From NCBI GenBank assembly GCA_022241605.1, contig JAKOMQ010000006.1, forward strand, positions 84,662 through 148,661: a stretch of DNA of 64,000 nt. Reading direction: 5' to 3'. Of this stretch, positions 1-8,536 are shown piece by piece (position 1 is the first letter of the stretch; each line of letters starts with the position of its first letter). The notes under the pieces are model-generated. The model did no database searches. It was given only the letters and a program-made list of their open reading frames with translations, and was not told the DNA's origin. The position numbers and the translations under genes are program-made. The DNA is from Aquimonas sp. (GTDB lineage Bacteria; Pseudomonadota; Gammaproteobacteria; Xanthomonadales; Xanthomonadaceae).

Positions 1-2603
1 TCGATGGCCATGCCGCGCGGCAGCTGCTGTACGGCCAGCTGCGCCAGCGCCGCCACCGCGGCCGAGGACGACATCTGCGAGGGATCGACGCCGCCGGCGA
101 TGTCGGCCGCCGGGTAGCCGTTGTAGCGGATCACCGGGTCCGGGCCGAAACCGGGCTTGAGCTCGACCACGCTGCCCAGCGGCACCATCTCACCGGCGGC
201 GTTGCGCGTGCGCAGGCGGTCGATGTCGCCGATGTCGTCGCGGAACGCCGCATCCGCCTGGGCGTAGACGCTGTAGGTGCGGCCGAACAGGTTGAAGTCG
301 TTGACGTAGGCCGAGCCCAGGTACACCTGCAGCGCCTCGTAGACATCGTTCAGCGCCAGGCCTTGTTCCTTGACCCGGTTGCGATCGATATGCGCCTCCA
401 GCTGCGGCACGTTGGCCTGGAAGGAGGTGAGCACGCTGAAGGGATCGAAGCCCGGAGTCTGGCGCAGCGCCCCGGCCAGGGCCTGGGTCTGGGCGTTGAG
501 CTCGCCATAGCCGAGCCCGGCGCGATCCTGCACGAAGGCCTCGACGCCGGCGGCATTGCCCAGGCCCAGCACCGGCGGCGGCATCACCGCAAACGCCAGG
601 CCGTCCTGGATCTGGCTGAAGGCGATGTTGAGCCGGGTGGCGATGTCGGCGGCCTCGATGCCGCGCCCGCGCGAAGGCTCCAGCCCGATGAACATCAGGC
701 CGATGTTGGGCGTGTTGACGAAGTGCACCGCGTTCAGTCCGGGGAACTGCACGGCATTCGATACCCCCGGCGTGGCCAGCGCGATCTCGCCCATGCGCCG
801 CACCACTGCATCGGTGCGGTCGAGGGTGGCGCCTTCGGGCAGCAGCACGCCGGCGAACAGGTACTGCTTGTCCTGGGTCGGAATGAAGCCGACCGGGATG
901 CTGCGGAAGGCGAACACGGTCACCAGCAGCAGCGCCGCATACAGCAGCAGCAGCCGCGGACCGCGCCGGATCACCCCGCCGATACCGCCGGAGTAGCGAT
1001 CGCTGCCGCGCTTGAAGACCCGGTTGAAGCCGCCAAAGAAGCGCCCGAACACGCGCTCGATGCCGCGGCCCAGCGCGTCCTTGCGGGCGCCGTGCGGCTG
1101 CAGCAGCACCGCCGCCAGCGCCGGCGACAGGGTCAGCGAGTTGAAGCCGGAGATCAGCACTGCGGCGGCGATGCTCACCGCGAACTGCCGGTAGAACTGG
1201 CCGCTGACGCCATCCAGAAAAGCCAGCGGCACGAACACCGCCGCCAGCACCAGGGTAATCGCGATGATCGGCCCGGAAACCTCGCTCATCGCCTTGTGCG
1301 CGGCATCGCGCGGCGCCATGCCGTCCTCGATGTGGCGCTCGACGTTCTCCACCACCACGATGGCGTCGTCGACCACGATGCCGATCGCCAGCACCAGCCC
1401 GAACAGGGTCAGTACGTTGATCGAGAAGCCCAGCAGCCACAGCACCGCGAAGGTGCCGACGATCGACACCGGCACCGCCAGCAGCGGGATCAACGAGGCG
1501 CGCCAGGTCTGCAGGAACACCACCACTACGATCACCACCAGTGCGACCGCCTCCAGCAGGGTCATCAGCACCGAATTGATCGATGCGCGCACGAACACGG
1601 TGGGGTCGTACTCCACGCTCCAGTTGAGGCCCTCGGGGAAGTCACGGGCCAGCTCGCCCATGCGCGCCCGCACCGAGTCCGACAGCGCGATCGAGTTGGC
1701 GCCCGGCGCCTCGAAGATGACGATCGCCGCGGAGTCCTCGCCGTTGAGCAGGGAGCGCAGCGCATAGGTGTTGGAACCCAGCTCGATGCGGGCGACGTCG
1801 CGCAGGCGGGTGAAGGCGCCGCCCTCGGCGCGCAGGATGATGTCGCCGAAGGCCTCGGGCGATTCCAGTCGGCCCTGCGCGTTGATCGACAGCTGCACGC
1901 CGCTGCCGCCGGGCATCGGCGCTGCACCGATGGCGCCGGCCGAGATCTGCTGGTTCTGTTCGCGCACGGCCTGCAGCACGTCACCGGCCGTGATGCCGCG
2001 CGCCGCGGCCGCGTCCGGATCCAGCCAGATCCGCATCGCGTAGTTGCCGGCGCCAAACGCCAGCGCCTGACCCACGCCGTCCAGCCGCGCCAGCTCATCG
2101 CGCACGCGCAGGTTGGCGAAGTTGGACAGATACAGCGCGTCATAGCGCTCGTCCGGCGAGGTCAGCTGCACCACCATGGTGATGTTGGGCGAGCTCTTGG
2201 CGGTGGTCACGCCGAGCTGGCGTACGGCCTCGGGCAGGCGCGGCAGGGCCTGCGCTACCCGGTTCTGCACCTGCACCGCGGCGAGGTCGATGTCGGTGCC
2301 CTGCGAGAAGGTGACGGTCAGGATCATGGTGCCGTCGGAGGCGGCGACGGACTTCATGTAGATCATCCGTTCGACGCCGTTGATCGCCTCCTCCAGCGGG
2401 GCGGCAACGGTGTCGGCGATGGTCTTGGGGTTGGCGCCGGGGTAGATCGCGGTCACCTGCACCGAAGGCGGCACCACCTCGGGATACTCGCTGACCGGCA
2501 GGCTGGGCAGGGCAATCAGGCCGGCCAGGAACACGCCCAGCGACAGCACTGCCGCCAGGATCGGCCGGTCGACAAAGACCTTGGAGAAATCGGCGTGGGC
2601 CAC
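1..2603 (-). CDS. RND (HAE1/AcrB-like) multidrug efflux permease, 3' end beyond window
   Basis: Inner-membrane drug/proton antiporter of a tripartite efflux pump; the first 867 or so codons are present and the frame is open at the left edge. The GTG at 2603 follows a GGGAGG ribosome site inside the end of the adaptor gene. A first membrane segment lies at about residues 10-28, then the porter domain, then a cluster of membrane helices from about residue 335. The paired Asp of transmembrane helix 4 (motif GIVVDDAIVV, residues 412-413), which carries protons in AcrB/MexB, is intact. It starts 5 nt after the adaptor stop, so the two are probably co-translated. The substrate cannot be read from sequence. 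An outer-membrane channel gene could lie further left, outside the window. Confidence 0.93.
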   Translation of the reverse strand, partial: MAHADFSKVFVDRPILAAVLSLGVFLAGLIALPSLPVSEYPEVVPPSVQVTAIYPGANPKTIADTVAAPLEEAINGVERMIYMKSVAASDGTMILTVTFSQGTDIDLAAVQVQNRVAQALPRLPEAVRQLGVTTAKSSPNITMVVQLTSPDERYDALYLSNFANLRVRDELARLDGVGQALAFGAGNYAMRIWLDPDAAAARGITAGDVLQAVREQNQQISAGAIGAAPMPGGSGVQLSINAQGRLESPEAFGDIILRAEGGAFTRLRDVARIELGSNTYALRSLLNGEDSAAIVIFEAPGANSIALSDSVRARMGELARDFPEGLNWSVEYDPTVFVRASINSVLMTLLEAVALVVIVVVVFLQTWRASLIPLLAVPVSIVGTFAVLWLLGFSINVLTLFGLVLAIGIVVDDAIVVVENVERHIEDGMAPRDAAHKAMSEVSGPIIAITLVLAAVFVPLAFLDGVSGQFYRQFAVSIAAAVLISGFNSLTLSPALAAVLLQPHGARKDALGRGIERVFGRFFGGFNRVFKRGSDRYSGGIGGVIRRGPRLLLLYAALLLVTVFAFRSIPVGFIPTQDKQYLFAGVLLPEGATLDRTDAVVRRMGEIALATPGVSNAVQFPGLNAVHFVNTPNIGLMFIGLEPSRGRGIEAADIATRLNIAFSQIQDGLAFAVMPPPVLGLGNAAGVEAFVQDRAGLGYGELNAQTQALAGALRQTPGFDPFSVLTSFQANVPQLEAHIDRNRVKEQGLALNDVYEALQVYLGSAYVNDFNLFGRTYSVYAQADAAFRDDIGDIDRLRTRNAAGEMVPLGSVVELKPGFGPDPVIRYNGYPAADIAGGVDPSQMSSSAAVAALAQLAVQQLPRGMAI

Positions 2604-2608
2604 GGGGC

Positions 2609-3790
2609 TCAGCCTCCCTGCGCGGCAGCCGCCGCCAGCGAGGCCTGCAGCGGTGCCTCCATCGGCACCTCCACCGGCTGCACCGGCTGGCCGGGGTAGA
2701 AGATCTTGCGCACGCCGTTGACCAGCACGCGGTCACCGACCGCGAGGCCCTCGCGCACCTCGCGCAGGCCATCGATGCTGCCGCCCAGCACCAGGTCGCG
2801 GCGCAGCGCGATCGGCTGGCCGTCTTTGTCGCTGGCCAGCACCCATACGTACTTGCGGTCCTGATCGGTCAGCAGGGCCTGCTCGTGCACCAGCAGGGCG
2901 CTGCGCGGCGCGCCCGCGGCCAGGCGCACCCGTGCAGCCAGCCCAGGCAGCAGGCTTCCATCAGGGTTGGGCAGGGTGCCGCGCATGCGGATGGTGCCGG
3001 TGCGCGCGGCCAGCGCGTTGTCCACAAAGTCGAGCTGGCCGGCATGGCTGAAGTCGGCTCCATTGCCGCCCACGGCCACCTCCAACGTGGTGTCGGCGAT
3101 GGCGCCATTGCTGCGGTAGCGCAGCAGCGCGCGCTCATCCGCATCGAACAGCACCCGCACCGGATCCAGCGAGGCCACCGTGGTCAGCAGCGGCTCGCCG
3201 GTGCCGACCAGGCTGCCCACCCGCACTTCGGAGGCGGAGGCGCGGCCATCGATCGGGCTGGTGATGCGGGTGAACGAGAGCTGCAGCTCGGCCTGCTGCA
3301 GGCGGGCGCGGCTGGCCCCGAGGTCGGCTTCGGCCTGGCGCAGCTCGGCCTGACGGGCCTCCAGCTCGCCGCGCGAGACGGCACGCGCCTCCACCAGCTG
3401 CTCGCTGCGCGCGAGCTCGCTCCTGGCCAGCTCGACCCGGCTGCGCGCGCGCTCAAGCTCCGCGCGCGCTGCCGCCACGGTGGCGGCGTACTCGCGATCA
3501 TCCAGGCTGACCAGCAGGTCACCGGCGCGGACCAGCCCGCCCTCTTCGAAATGCAGGGCGGCGACGTGGCCGGCCACGCGAGGCCGGATCTCCACCAGAT
3601 CCACCGCCTCGATGCGGCCGACATACAGATCCTGATCGCGGATGTCGCGCGCAGCGACTACCGCCACCGAGACCTCAGGCGGCGGCATCACCTGCTCGGG
3701 TGCCGCGCCACAGGCGCTGAGCAGCAGAGCGAGTGAAGGGATCAGCAGGACGCGGCGCAATGCGCCGGGGGAAGTGGGTATGACAGTCAT
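2609..3790 (-). CDS. RND efflux periplasmic adaptor (membrane fusion lipoprotein)
   Basis: AcrA/MexA-type adaptor linking the inner-membrane permease to an outer-membrane channel, 393 aa. The N-terminus is a lipoprotein signal with lipobox LLSAC (Cys27). The order that follows is a half-lipoyl region, a long Ala/Glu/Arg-rich alpha-hairpin at about residues 95-165, the second lipoyl half, a beta-barrel and a membrane-proximal domain, as in the family. I chose the ATG at 3790 because it gives a complete lipoprotein signal. The frame is open 37 codons further upstream into the tetR 3' end, but that stretch is repeat-derived and unlike a signal peptide. It lies between tetR and the permease on the same strand. 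No good Shine-Dalgarno precedes 3790, so the start is the least certain part. Confidence 0.9.
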   Translation of the reverse strand: MTVIPTSPGALRRVLLIPSLALLLSACGAAPEQVMPPPEVSVAVVAARDIRDQDLYVGRIEAVDLVEIRPRVAGHVAALHFEEGGLVRAGDLLVSLDDREYAATVAAARAELERARSRVELARSELARSEQLVEARAVSRGELEARQAELRQAEADLGASRARLQQAELQLSFTRITSPIDGRASASEVRVGSLVGTGEPLLTTVASLDPVRVLFDADERALLRYRSNGAIADTTLEVAVGGNGADFSHAGQLDFVDNALAARTGTIRMRGTLPNPDGSLLPGLAARVRLAAGAPRSALLVHEQALLTDQDRKYVWVLASDKDGQPIALRRDLVLGGSIDGLREVREGLAVGDRVLVNGVRKIFYPGQPVQPVEVPMEAPLQASLAAAAAQGG

Positions 3791-3837
3791 GGAGGTGGGC
3801 CGGGGAGTGGGTAGCAGTCGGGAGGGGTCTGCAGCGA

Positions 3838-4449
3838 TCAGGGCTTGGTTGAATCGGGGGGCTTGGTTGAATCGGGGGGCGCGGTTTCGACCGGCGACCA
3901 TTCATCGAGCAGGCGCTCGATCAGGGCATGCAGGCGGGGACGCGCTTCGGCAGGAATGGGGCTCAGCCGGAACATGTCCTGCCAGAACAGGCCGTCGGCC
4001 GCGGCCAACAGCAGGAAACGGCGCAGGTCGGCTTCGTCCCAGCGCCAGTCGCCGAACTGGCGGGCCTGGTGGGCGCGTACCGGCTCCAGCAGGCTGTCAT
4101 CGGCGATACCGGCCATCAGCATGCCGGCGACGAAACGCCGGTGCTGCTCATCCTCGCCGAGCTGGCAGCGCAGCTGGCCGCGCAGGGCCGCTGCGCGCGG
4201 GCAGGCGATGCCTTCGCAAGTGGCCTCAGCGGTGGCTGCGTCCGCCGCCTGCTGCCACTGCGCTACATCGGCCTCGATCAGGCCGCGCAGCAGGTCTTCC
4301 TTGGTCGGGAAGTGGTAGGTGATGCCGCCGCGGGTGACGCCGCTGACGCGCGCCAGCTCGTCAAAGGTCACATGGCCGGCGCCGCGCTCCTCGACGATGC
4401 GACGTGCGGCGTCCAGCACCTGCTGGCGGGCTTTCGGGGGACGAGTCAT
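3838..4449 (-). CDS. TetR-family transcriptional repressor of the RND pump
   Basis: A 203-aa regulator with a TetR N-terminal helix-turn-helix at about residues 8-55 (motif VTRGGITYHFPTKEDLL) and a helical ligand-binding C-terminal part. First gene of a probable tetR-adaptor-permease operon; such regulators usually repress their own pump and release DNA when the drug binds. A 16-bp palindrome (4460-4475) sits 10 nt upstream of the ATG. The last residues, PPDSTKPPDSTKP, come from a perfect 18-bp in-frame tandem duplication and are unlikely to be structural. Ligand and regulon are inferred from position only. Confidence 0.9.
   Translation of the reverse strand: MTRPPKARQQVLDAARRIVEERGAGHVTFDELARVSGVTRGGITYHFPTKEDLLRGLIEADVAQWQQAADAATAEATCEGIACPRAAALRGQLRCQLGEDEQHRRFVAGMLMAGIADDSLLEPVRAHQARQFGDWRWDEADLRRFLLLAAADGLFWQDMFRLSPIPAEARPRLHALIERLLDEWSPVETAPPDSTKPPDSTKP
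3844..3879 (-). repeat. 18-bp tandem duplication at the 3' end of tetR
   Basis: Two adjacent copies of an 18-bp unit (unit beginning GCTTGGTTGAATCGG on the plus strand) lie in frame at the end of the repressor gene and duplicate the peptide PPDSTK. The unit length is a multiple of three, so the frame is kept. Confidence 0.85.
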
Positions 4450-4459
4450 CGCGAAACTT

Positions 4460-4475
4460 TACAAAATATTTTGTA
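4460..4475. promoter_or_regulatory. Perfect 16-bp palindromic operator, likely bound by the adjacent TetR regulator
   Basis: TACAAAATATTTTGTA is a perfect palindrome in an AT-rich patch inside otherwise GC-rich DNA. It lies between the tetR start (4449) and the divergent GGDEF-EAL gene. On the minus strand the patch carries -10-like hexamers (TATACA, TACAAA), and on the plus strand a -35-like TTTACA, so bound protein would block transcription. Size and symmetry fit TetR-family operators. That it is this protein's site is inferred. Confidence 0.75.
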
Positions 4476-4639
4476 TAGAAAAAATCAGGGCCGTCACGCG
4501 GCCAAGCCCCGTTCAGCAACCAGCAAGCTACCGGCAGGGTACGCAACTTGCAGTGCGTCCCCCGTATGAAGATCCCGCGCCAAGCCGTCGGCGGAAATCC
4601 GACACAGCCCAGCTTGCTCGCACGCCGAGGCCTGGCAGC

Positions 4640-6838
4640 GTGAGCACCTCGGGCGCGCGAACCGCTGCGGGATCCGCATCCGCCGCCCAGCTTTTCGAGG
4701 TGCTGCACGACACCAGCATCGGGGTGTTTCTGGCGGACCCGGACGGGCGCCTGCTCGCAATCAATGCCAACCTGGTCGACGGGCCTACCCACCCGCTCAG
4801 CGTGCACGACCTGATCTCCGAGCTGGACGCCGCGCGCTGGCAGCGACTGCTGAGCTCACTCAACAGCGGCGACACCGCGCTGCTGGCACCGGCCGCCCTC
4901 GGTGCGCCCGGGGCCGGCGTGCGCGCGGTGGAGTTGCGCCTGCTGGCGGCGCCCGGCGGGCGCGATGTGCTGGGGCTGGTGTTTCCGCTTGTCGACCGTC
5001 AACAGGAAGCCGCTGTCGGCCTGCTGCAGCGCGATGTGCTGGAGTCCGTGGCGCTGGGCCGGCCCCTGCGCGCGGTGCTCGACCTGCTCTGCCGCCAAGT
5101 CGAAGCATTGGCACCCGAAGTGGTCTGCTCAGTGGTTCGGATTGACGACGCGGGCCTGATCCGCCCGCTCGCCGGGCCCAGCCTGCCCGCAAGCTATGCG
5201 GCCCAGCTCGATGGCGCCGCCATCGGCCCCTCCGCCGGCAGCTGCGGCACCGCCGCCTTCCGCGGCGAGGAAGTCGCGGTTGAGGACATCGAAACCGATC
5301 CGCTCTGGGCCGACTACAAACACCTCGCACTGCCGCTGGGCCTGCGCGCCTGCTGGTCAAGCCCGGTGCTGGGCCGCACCGGCAAGGTGCGCGCCAGCTT
5401 CGCCCTGTACTTCCGCGAGCCGCGCGGCCCCAGCCGCTTCCATCGGCGCATGGTGGAGGCCTGCACGCAGCTGTGCCGGATCGCCATCCAGCACGAGGAC
5501 AACCAGGCCGAAATCGAGCGCCTGGCCTATTTCGACCTGTTGACCGGCCTACCCAATCGCGCGCTGCTGCAGGATCGGGCACGCATGGCGCTGCATCAGG
5601 CGGGGCGCGACGGCCGCAGGCTGGGCCTCGCCGTGCTGGACCTGGACCGCTTCAAGACCATCAACGATTCCATGGGGCATGCCGCCGGCGATCGCGTGCT
5701 GGCCGAGGTCGGGCGCCGCCTGCGCGCCACCCTGCGCGACTCCGACACCGTCAGCCGGGTCGGCGGCGACGAGTTCGTGATCCTGTTCCCCGACAATGAC
5801 GCCCGCGAAAGCGCGATCGCAGCCGACAAGGTGCTTCGTGCGCTGGCCGCCCCGATCGACCTCGAGGGCCAGAGCTATGCGCCGAGCGTCAGCATCGGGA
5901 TCAGCCAGTTCCCGGATGACGCGCGCGATTTCGACACGCTGATGCGCAACGCCGATGTCGCCATGTACGAGGCCAAGCGCGATGGCCGCGGCTGCGTGCG
6001 CTTCTTTCTGTCCTCGATGAACGAGGCTGCGCGCTGGCGCCTGCAGATGGAAAGTGCGCTGCGGCTGGCGATGTCCCGCGAGTGCATGGAACTCTACTTC
6101 CAGCCCAAGATACTGCTGGGCCAGCCCGGCCTGGCTGGGGTCGAAACCCTGCTGCGCTGGCAGCACGCGGAATACGGCTGGGTGCCGCCGGACCAGTTCA
6201 TCCCGCTTGCCGAGGATTGCGGACTGATCAATGCGCTGGATGCCTGGGTGCTGGAGCGCGCCTGCGCCCAATTGGCGGACTGGCGCCTGCGTGGGCTGCC
6301 GGTGCCTTCGATCGCCGTGAACCAGTCTGCACAGCGCTTCAGCCATGACGACGTGCCCGCACATGTGCGGCTGGTGCTGCAGCGCCACGGGCTGTCCCCC
6401 GGCTCGCTGGTGCTGGAGATCACCGAACGCCTGATGCTGAACGACGCTCCGCGAATCCACGCCGCGCTGGATGAGCTCAATACGATGGGCGTGCATTTGT
6501 CGGTGGACGATTTCGGCACCGGCTATTCGAGCCTCTCTTATCTCAAGCGCCTCCCCGTCGACGAACTCAAGCTCGACCGCAGCTTCGTCAACGACATCGA
6601 GACGGATCCAAGCGATCGCGCCCTGGCTAGTGCGGTGATCGGCATCGGCCGCAGCCTCGGACAGAACGTGGTGGCCGAAGGCGTCGAAACCGCTGAACAG
6701 CATCGTTTCCTGCTGGAGGCGGGCTGCCCGGCGGCGCAGGGCTACTACTACGCGCGGCCGATGCCGGCGGCGGAGTTCGAGGCCTGGCTGGGTGGCCCGG
6801 GTCGCCGCTGGCTGCGCCCGCTGCAGCCGGTCGACTGA
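4640..6838 (+). CDS. PAS-GAF-GGDEF-EAL cyclic-di-GMP signalling protein
   Basis: A 732-aa cytoplasmic sensor with cyclic-di-GMP synthase and phosphodiesterase domains. A PAS-like domain (about residues 20-130) is followed by a GAF domain (about 140-285), then GGDEF with an intact GGDEF signature at 375-379 and an RxxD inhibitory site five residues before it. The EAL domain follows (about 475-720), with the signature reading ETL (Glu502 kept) and DDFGTGYSS near 622. Both activities therefore look possible. No membrane segment or signal peptide is seen. I chose the GTG at 4640, which has GAGG nine bases upstream; another GTG at 4553 is possible, and the frame stays open back to 4319 across the tetR promoter. 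It is divergent from tetR and shares its control region. Confidence 0.9.
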   Translation: MSTSGARTAAGSASAAQLFEVLHDTSIGVFLADPDGRLLAINANLVDGPTHPLSVHDLISELDAARWQRLLSSLNSGDTALLAPAALGAPGAGVRAVELRLLAAPGGRDVLGLVFPLVDRQQEAAVGLLQRDVLESVALGRPLRAVLDLLCRQVEALAPEVVCSVVRIDDAGLIRPLAGPSLPASYAAQLDGAAIGPSAGSCGTAAFRGEEVAVEDIETDPLWADYKHLALPLGLRACWSSPVLGRTGKVRASFALYFREPRGPSRFHRRMVEACTQLCRIAIQHEDNQAEIERLAYFDLLTGLPNRALLQDRARMALHQAGRDGRRLGLAVLDLDRFKTINDSMGHAAGDRVLAEVGRRLRATLRDSDTVSRVGGDEFVILFPDNDARESAIAADKVLRALAAPIDLEGQSYAPSVSIGISQFPDDARDFDTLMRNADVAMYEAKRDGRGCVRFFLSSMNEAARWRLQMESALRLAMSRECMELYFQPKILLGQPGLAGVETLLRWQHAEYGWVPPDQFIPLAEDCGLINALDAWVLERACAQLADWRLRGLPVPSIAVNQSAQRFSHDDVPAHVRLVLQRHGLSPGSLVLEITERLMLNDAPRIHAALDELNTMGVHLSVDDFGTGYSSLSYLKRLPVDELKLDRSFVNDIETDPSDRALASAVIGIGRSLGQNVVAEGVETAEQHRFLLEAGCPAAQGYYYARPMPAAEFEAWLGGPGRRWLRPLQPVD

Positions 6839-7104
6839 ACACCCGTCAGGGTGCCCTGCCCTTCTGTCCGGATGCGATAGCCCCGGCCCGGTGTCCCGCC
6901 TTGACGAGTCGTCGGATGGCGGGGGTGGATATGGGTGCGGATCAAGGCCCAAGAAGAGGACATCGTGGCGCGATGGCGATGACAGACAGCGCCGGGCAGC
7001 GCCAGAAGACGCCGCCAGACACGCAGGATTTCCAGCGCGCGGCACACCGGAGCGGGACCAATGGCGCAAGCAGGACGCGCCCTGCAGGGCCGATACTCGG
7101 CGGG
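6839..7104. other. Intergenic region holding dispersed repeat copy 1
   Basis: No gene is evident before the lipoprotein start at 7105, although the downstream frame stays open back to 6901. Positions 6924-7050 match 28180-28306 (opposite strand) without gaps at roughly 70% identity by eye, so most of this stretch is a repeat rather than coding sequence. No strong promoter was recognised. Confidence 0.7.
6924..7050 (+). repeat. 127-bp dispersed repeat, copy 1
   Basis: Aligned base by base with 28306-28180 read on the minus strand, this segment gives about 90 of 127 identities with no gap. The best-kept block is the first 25 bases (23 of 25), containing GCGGATCAAGGC. It has no transposase and does not keep a protein frame between copies. 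Its mode of spread is unknown. Confidence 0.75.
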
Positions 7105-8367
7105 ATGGAGAAACTCTCGAAAAGGCCCTGCCGCGCGCTGACGCACGCGTGGCTGCTGTCGCTGGCTACCCTGCTGCTGGCCGCTTGCGCGACGCCGCAG
7201 CTGCGACCCGCCAGCGAGCCGACGCCGGTGCTGCTGGTGTCCATCGACGGCTTCCACCCTGACTATCTCGAGTTTGAGGAGGCCGTCACCCTGCGCCGAC
7301 TGGCCGCCGCGGGCGCCCTTGCCGAATGGATGACGCCGGCCTATCCGACTCTCACGTTCCCGAACCACTACACGGTGGTCACCGGCCTGCACCCGGACCG
7401 ACACGGCATCATCCACAACAGCATGAGCGACCCGGACCTGGGGCGCTTCGGCCTTCACCTGCGCGACGCGGTGGGCGACGGCCGCTGGTGGGGGGGCGAG
7501 CCCATCTGGTTGACCGCGCAGCGCCAGGGGCTGCGCGCGGCGACCCTGTTCTGGCCGGGCTCGGAGGCCGATATCCAGGGTGAACGCCCCGACGAATGGC
7601 TGCCCTATGACGGCCGCAAGTCGCATGAGGACCGCGTCGATCGCGTGCTCGGCTGGATGGCCCAGCCGCAGGCCCAGCGACCTCACTTCATGACCCTGTA
7701 TTTCGAAGCGGTCGACAGCATGGGCCATGCGCATGGCCCCGGCACACCGCAGGTGCGGGCCGCCATCGCCGCGGTCGATGCAGCGCTGGCCCGACTTCTG
7801 GACGGGCTGGAGGCACTCGGCCAACGCGGCATGGTCAACATGCTGATCACCTCCGATCACGGCATGACCTGGCTCGATACCGACAACCCGATCGTGCTCG
7901 ATGACCTGCTGCCTGCGGACGCAATCGACTGGGTGCACTTCGGCCAGGTCGCCGGCGTCAATCCGAGGGCCGGCCATGAGGCCGCAGTAGAGCAGGCGCT
8001 GCTGCGCCCGCATCCGCGCATGAGCTGCCATCGCCGCGGCGAGCTGCCCGAGCGCTGGCACTACGGCAGCCACCCGCGGGTGCCTGCGATCACCTGTCAG
8101 GCGGTGCCGCCGCATTCCATCCTGCCGCGGCGGGCCGTCAACCAGCCCAATCGCCGGCCCAATCGCGGCGGCCATGGCTACGACAACGCCCTGCCGGAAA
8201 TGCGCGCCTTCTTCCTGGCCCATGGCCCGGCCTTCCAGGCTGGCGTACGCCTGCCGCCAGTGGAGGCGGTCGACGTGTATCCCCTGATGACCCGCCTGCT
8301 GGGCCTGCGCGCAGCCGAGCATCAGGGCAATCCGGCGGCTTTTGACGCAGCGCTGCTTCCCCGCTGA
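7105..8367 (+). CDS. Lipoprotein nucleotide pyrophosphatase/phosphodiesterase (NPP, alkaline phosphatase superfamily)
   Basis: A 420-aa membrane-anchored hydrolase expected to split phosphodiester or pyrophosphate bonds of nucleotides in the periplasm. It starts with a signal and lipobox LLAAC (Cys28). Metal and catalytic elements are visible in order: Asp48 in VSIDGF, the NPP nucleophile Thr84 in PTLTFPNH, the metal pair in DSMGHAHG, and SDHGM and GGHGYDN later. The ATG at 7105 was chosen because it begins a proper signal peptide; the longer open frame upstream is repeat DNA. It stands alone on the plus strand and converges with trmJ. Exact substrate is unknown; the motif set matches the Xanthomonas NPP group. 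Confidence 0.9.
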   Translation: MEKLSKRPCRALTHAWLLSLATLLLAACATPQLRPASEPTPVLLVSIDGFHPDYLEFEEAVTLRRLAAAGALAEWMTPAYPTLTFPNHYTVVTGLHPDRHGIIHNSMSDPDLGRFGLHLRDAVGDGRWWGGEPIWLTAQRQGLRAATLFWPGSEADIQGERPDEWLPYDGRKSHEDRVDRVLGWMAQPQAQRPHFMTLYFEAVDSMGHAHGPGTPQVRAAIAAVDAALARLLDGLEALGQRGMVNMLITSDHGMTWLDTDNPIVLDDLLPADAIDWVHFGQVAGVNPRAGHEAAVEQALLRPHPRMSCHRRGELPERWHYGSHPRVPAITCQAVPPHSILPRRAVNQPNRRPNRGGHGYDNALPEMRAFFLAHGPAFQAGVRLPPVEAVDVYPLMTRLLGLRAAEHQGNPAAFDAALLPR

Positions 8368-8389
8368 ACACGCTGGCGGAAAACTCCGA

Positions 8390-8536
8390 GCCTGTGACAC
8401 CCCAAGGCCTCGGCGTGGCGCGCGACTTCAGGGAAATTGGGCGGGCCCAGTGAGCGCGGCATTGGCGTGGCGCGCCGCCGCCGCGGGCGTCCAGCGCCAG
8501 GCGCAGTTGGCGGATGGTTCTTTCGCAGGCGCTCAG
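8390..8536. repeat. MITE-like element, copy 1 (trmJ 3' side)
   Basis: Fills the gap between the convergent phosphodiesterase gene and trmJ. The right-hand 67 bp (8470-8536) match 13688-13754 without gaps at about 53 of 67 positions. The outer ends are imperfect inverted repeats: GAGCCTGTGA on the left and, read inward from the right, GAGCGCCTGCGA. The trmJ stop codon lies within its right end. No open frame of its own. Confidence 0.65.

Noticed and set aside
363..2699. A 778-codon open frame on the plus strand opposite the RND permease
   Set aside because: His/Gln/Arg-rich composition is typical of the antisense of GC-rich genes; the minus strand encodes a clear AcrB-type protein.
4319..4639. 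N-terminal extension of the GGDEF-EAL protein by 107 residues
   Set aside because: It would overlap the tetR start and run through the palindrome and promoter patch; its translation is Arg/Ser-rich without similarity. The GTG at 4640 with GAGG is better.
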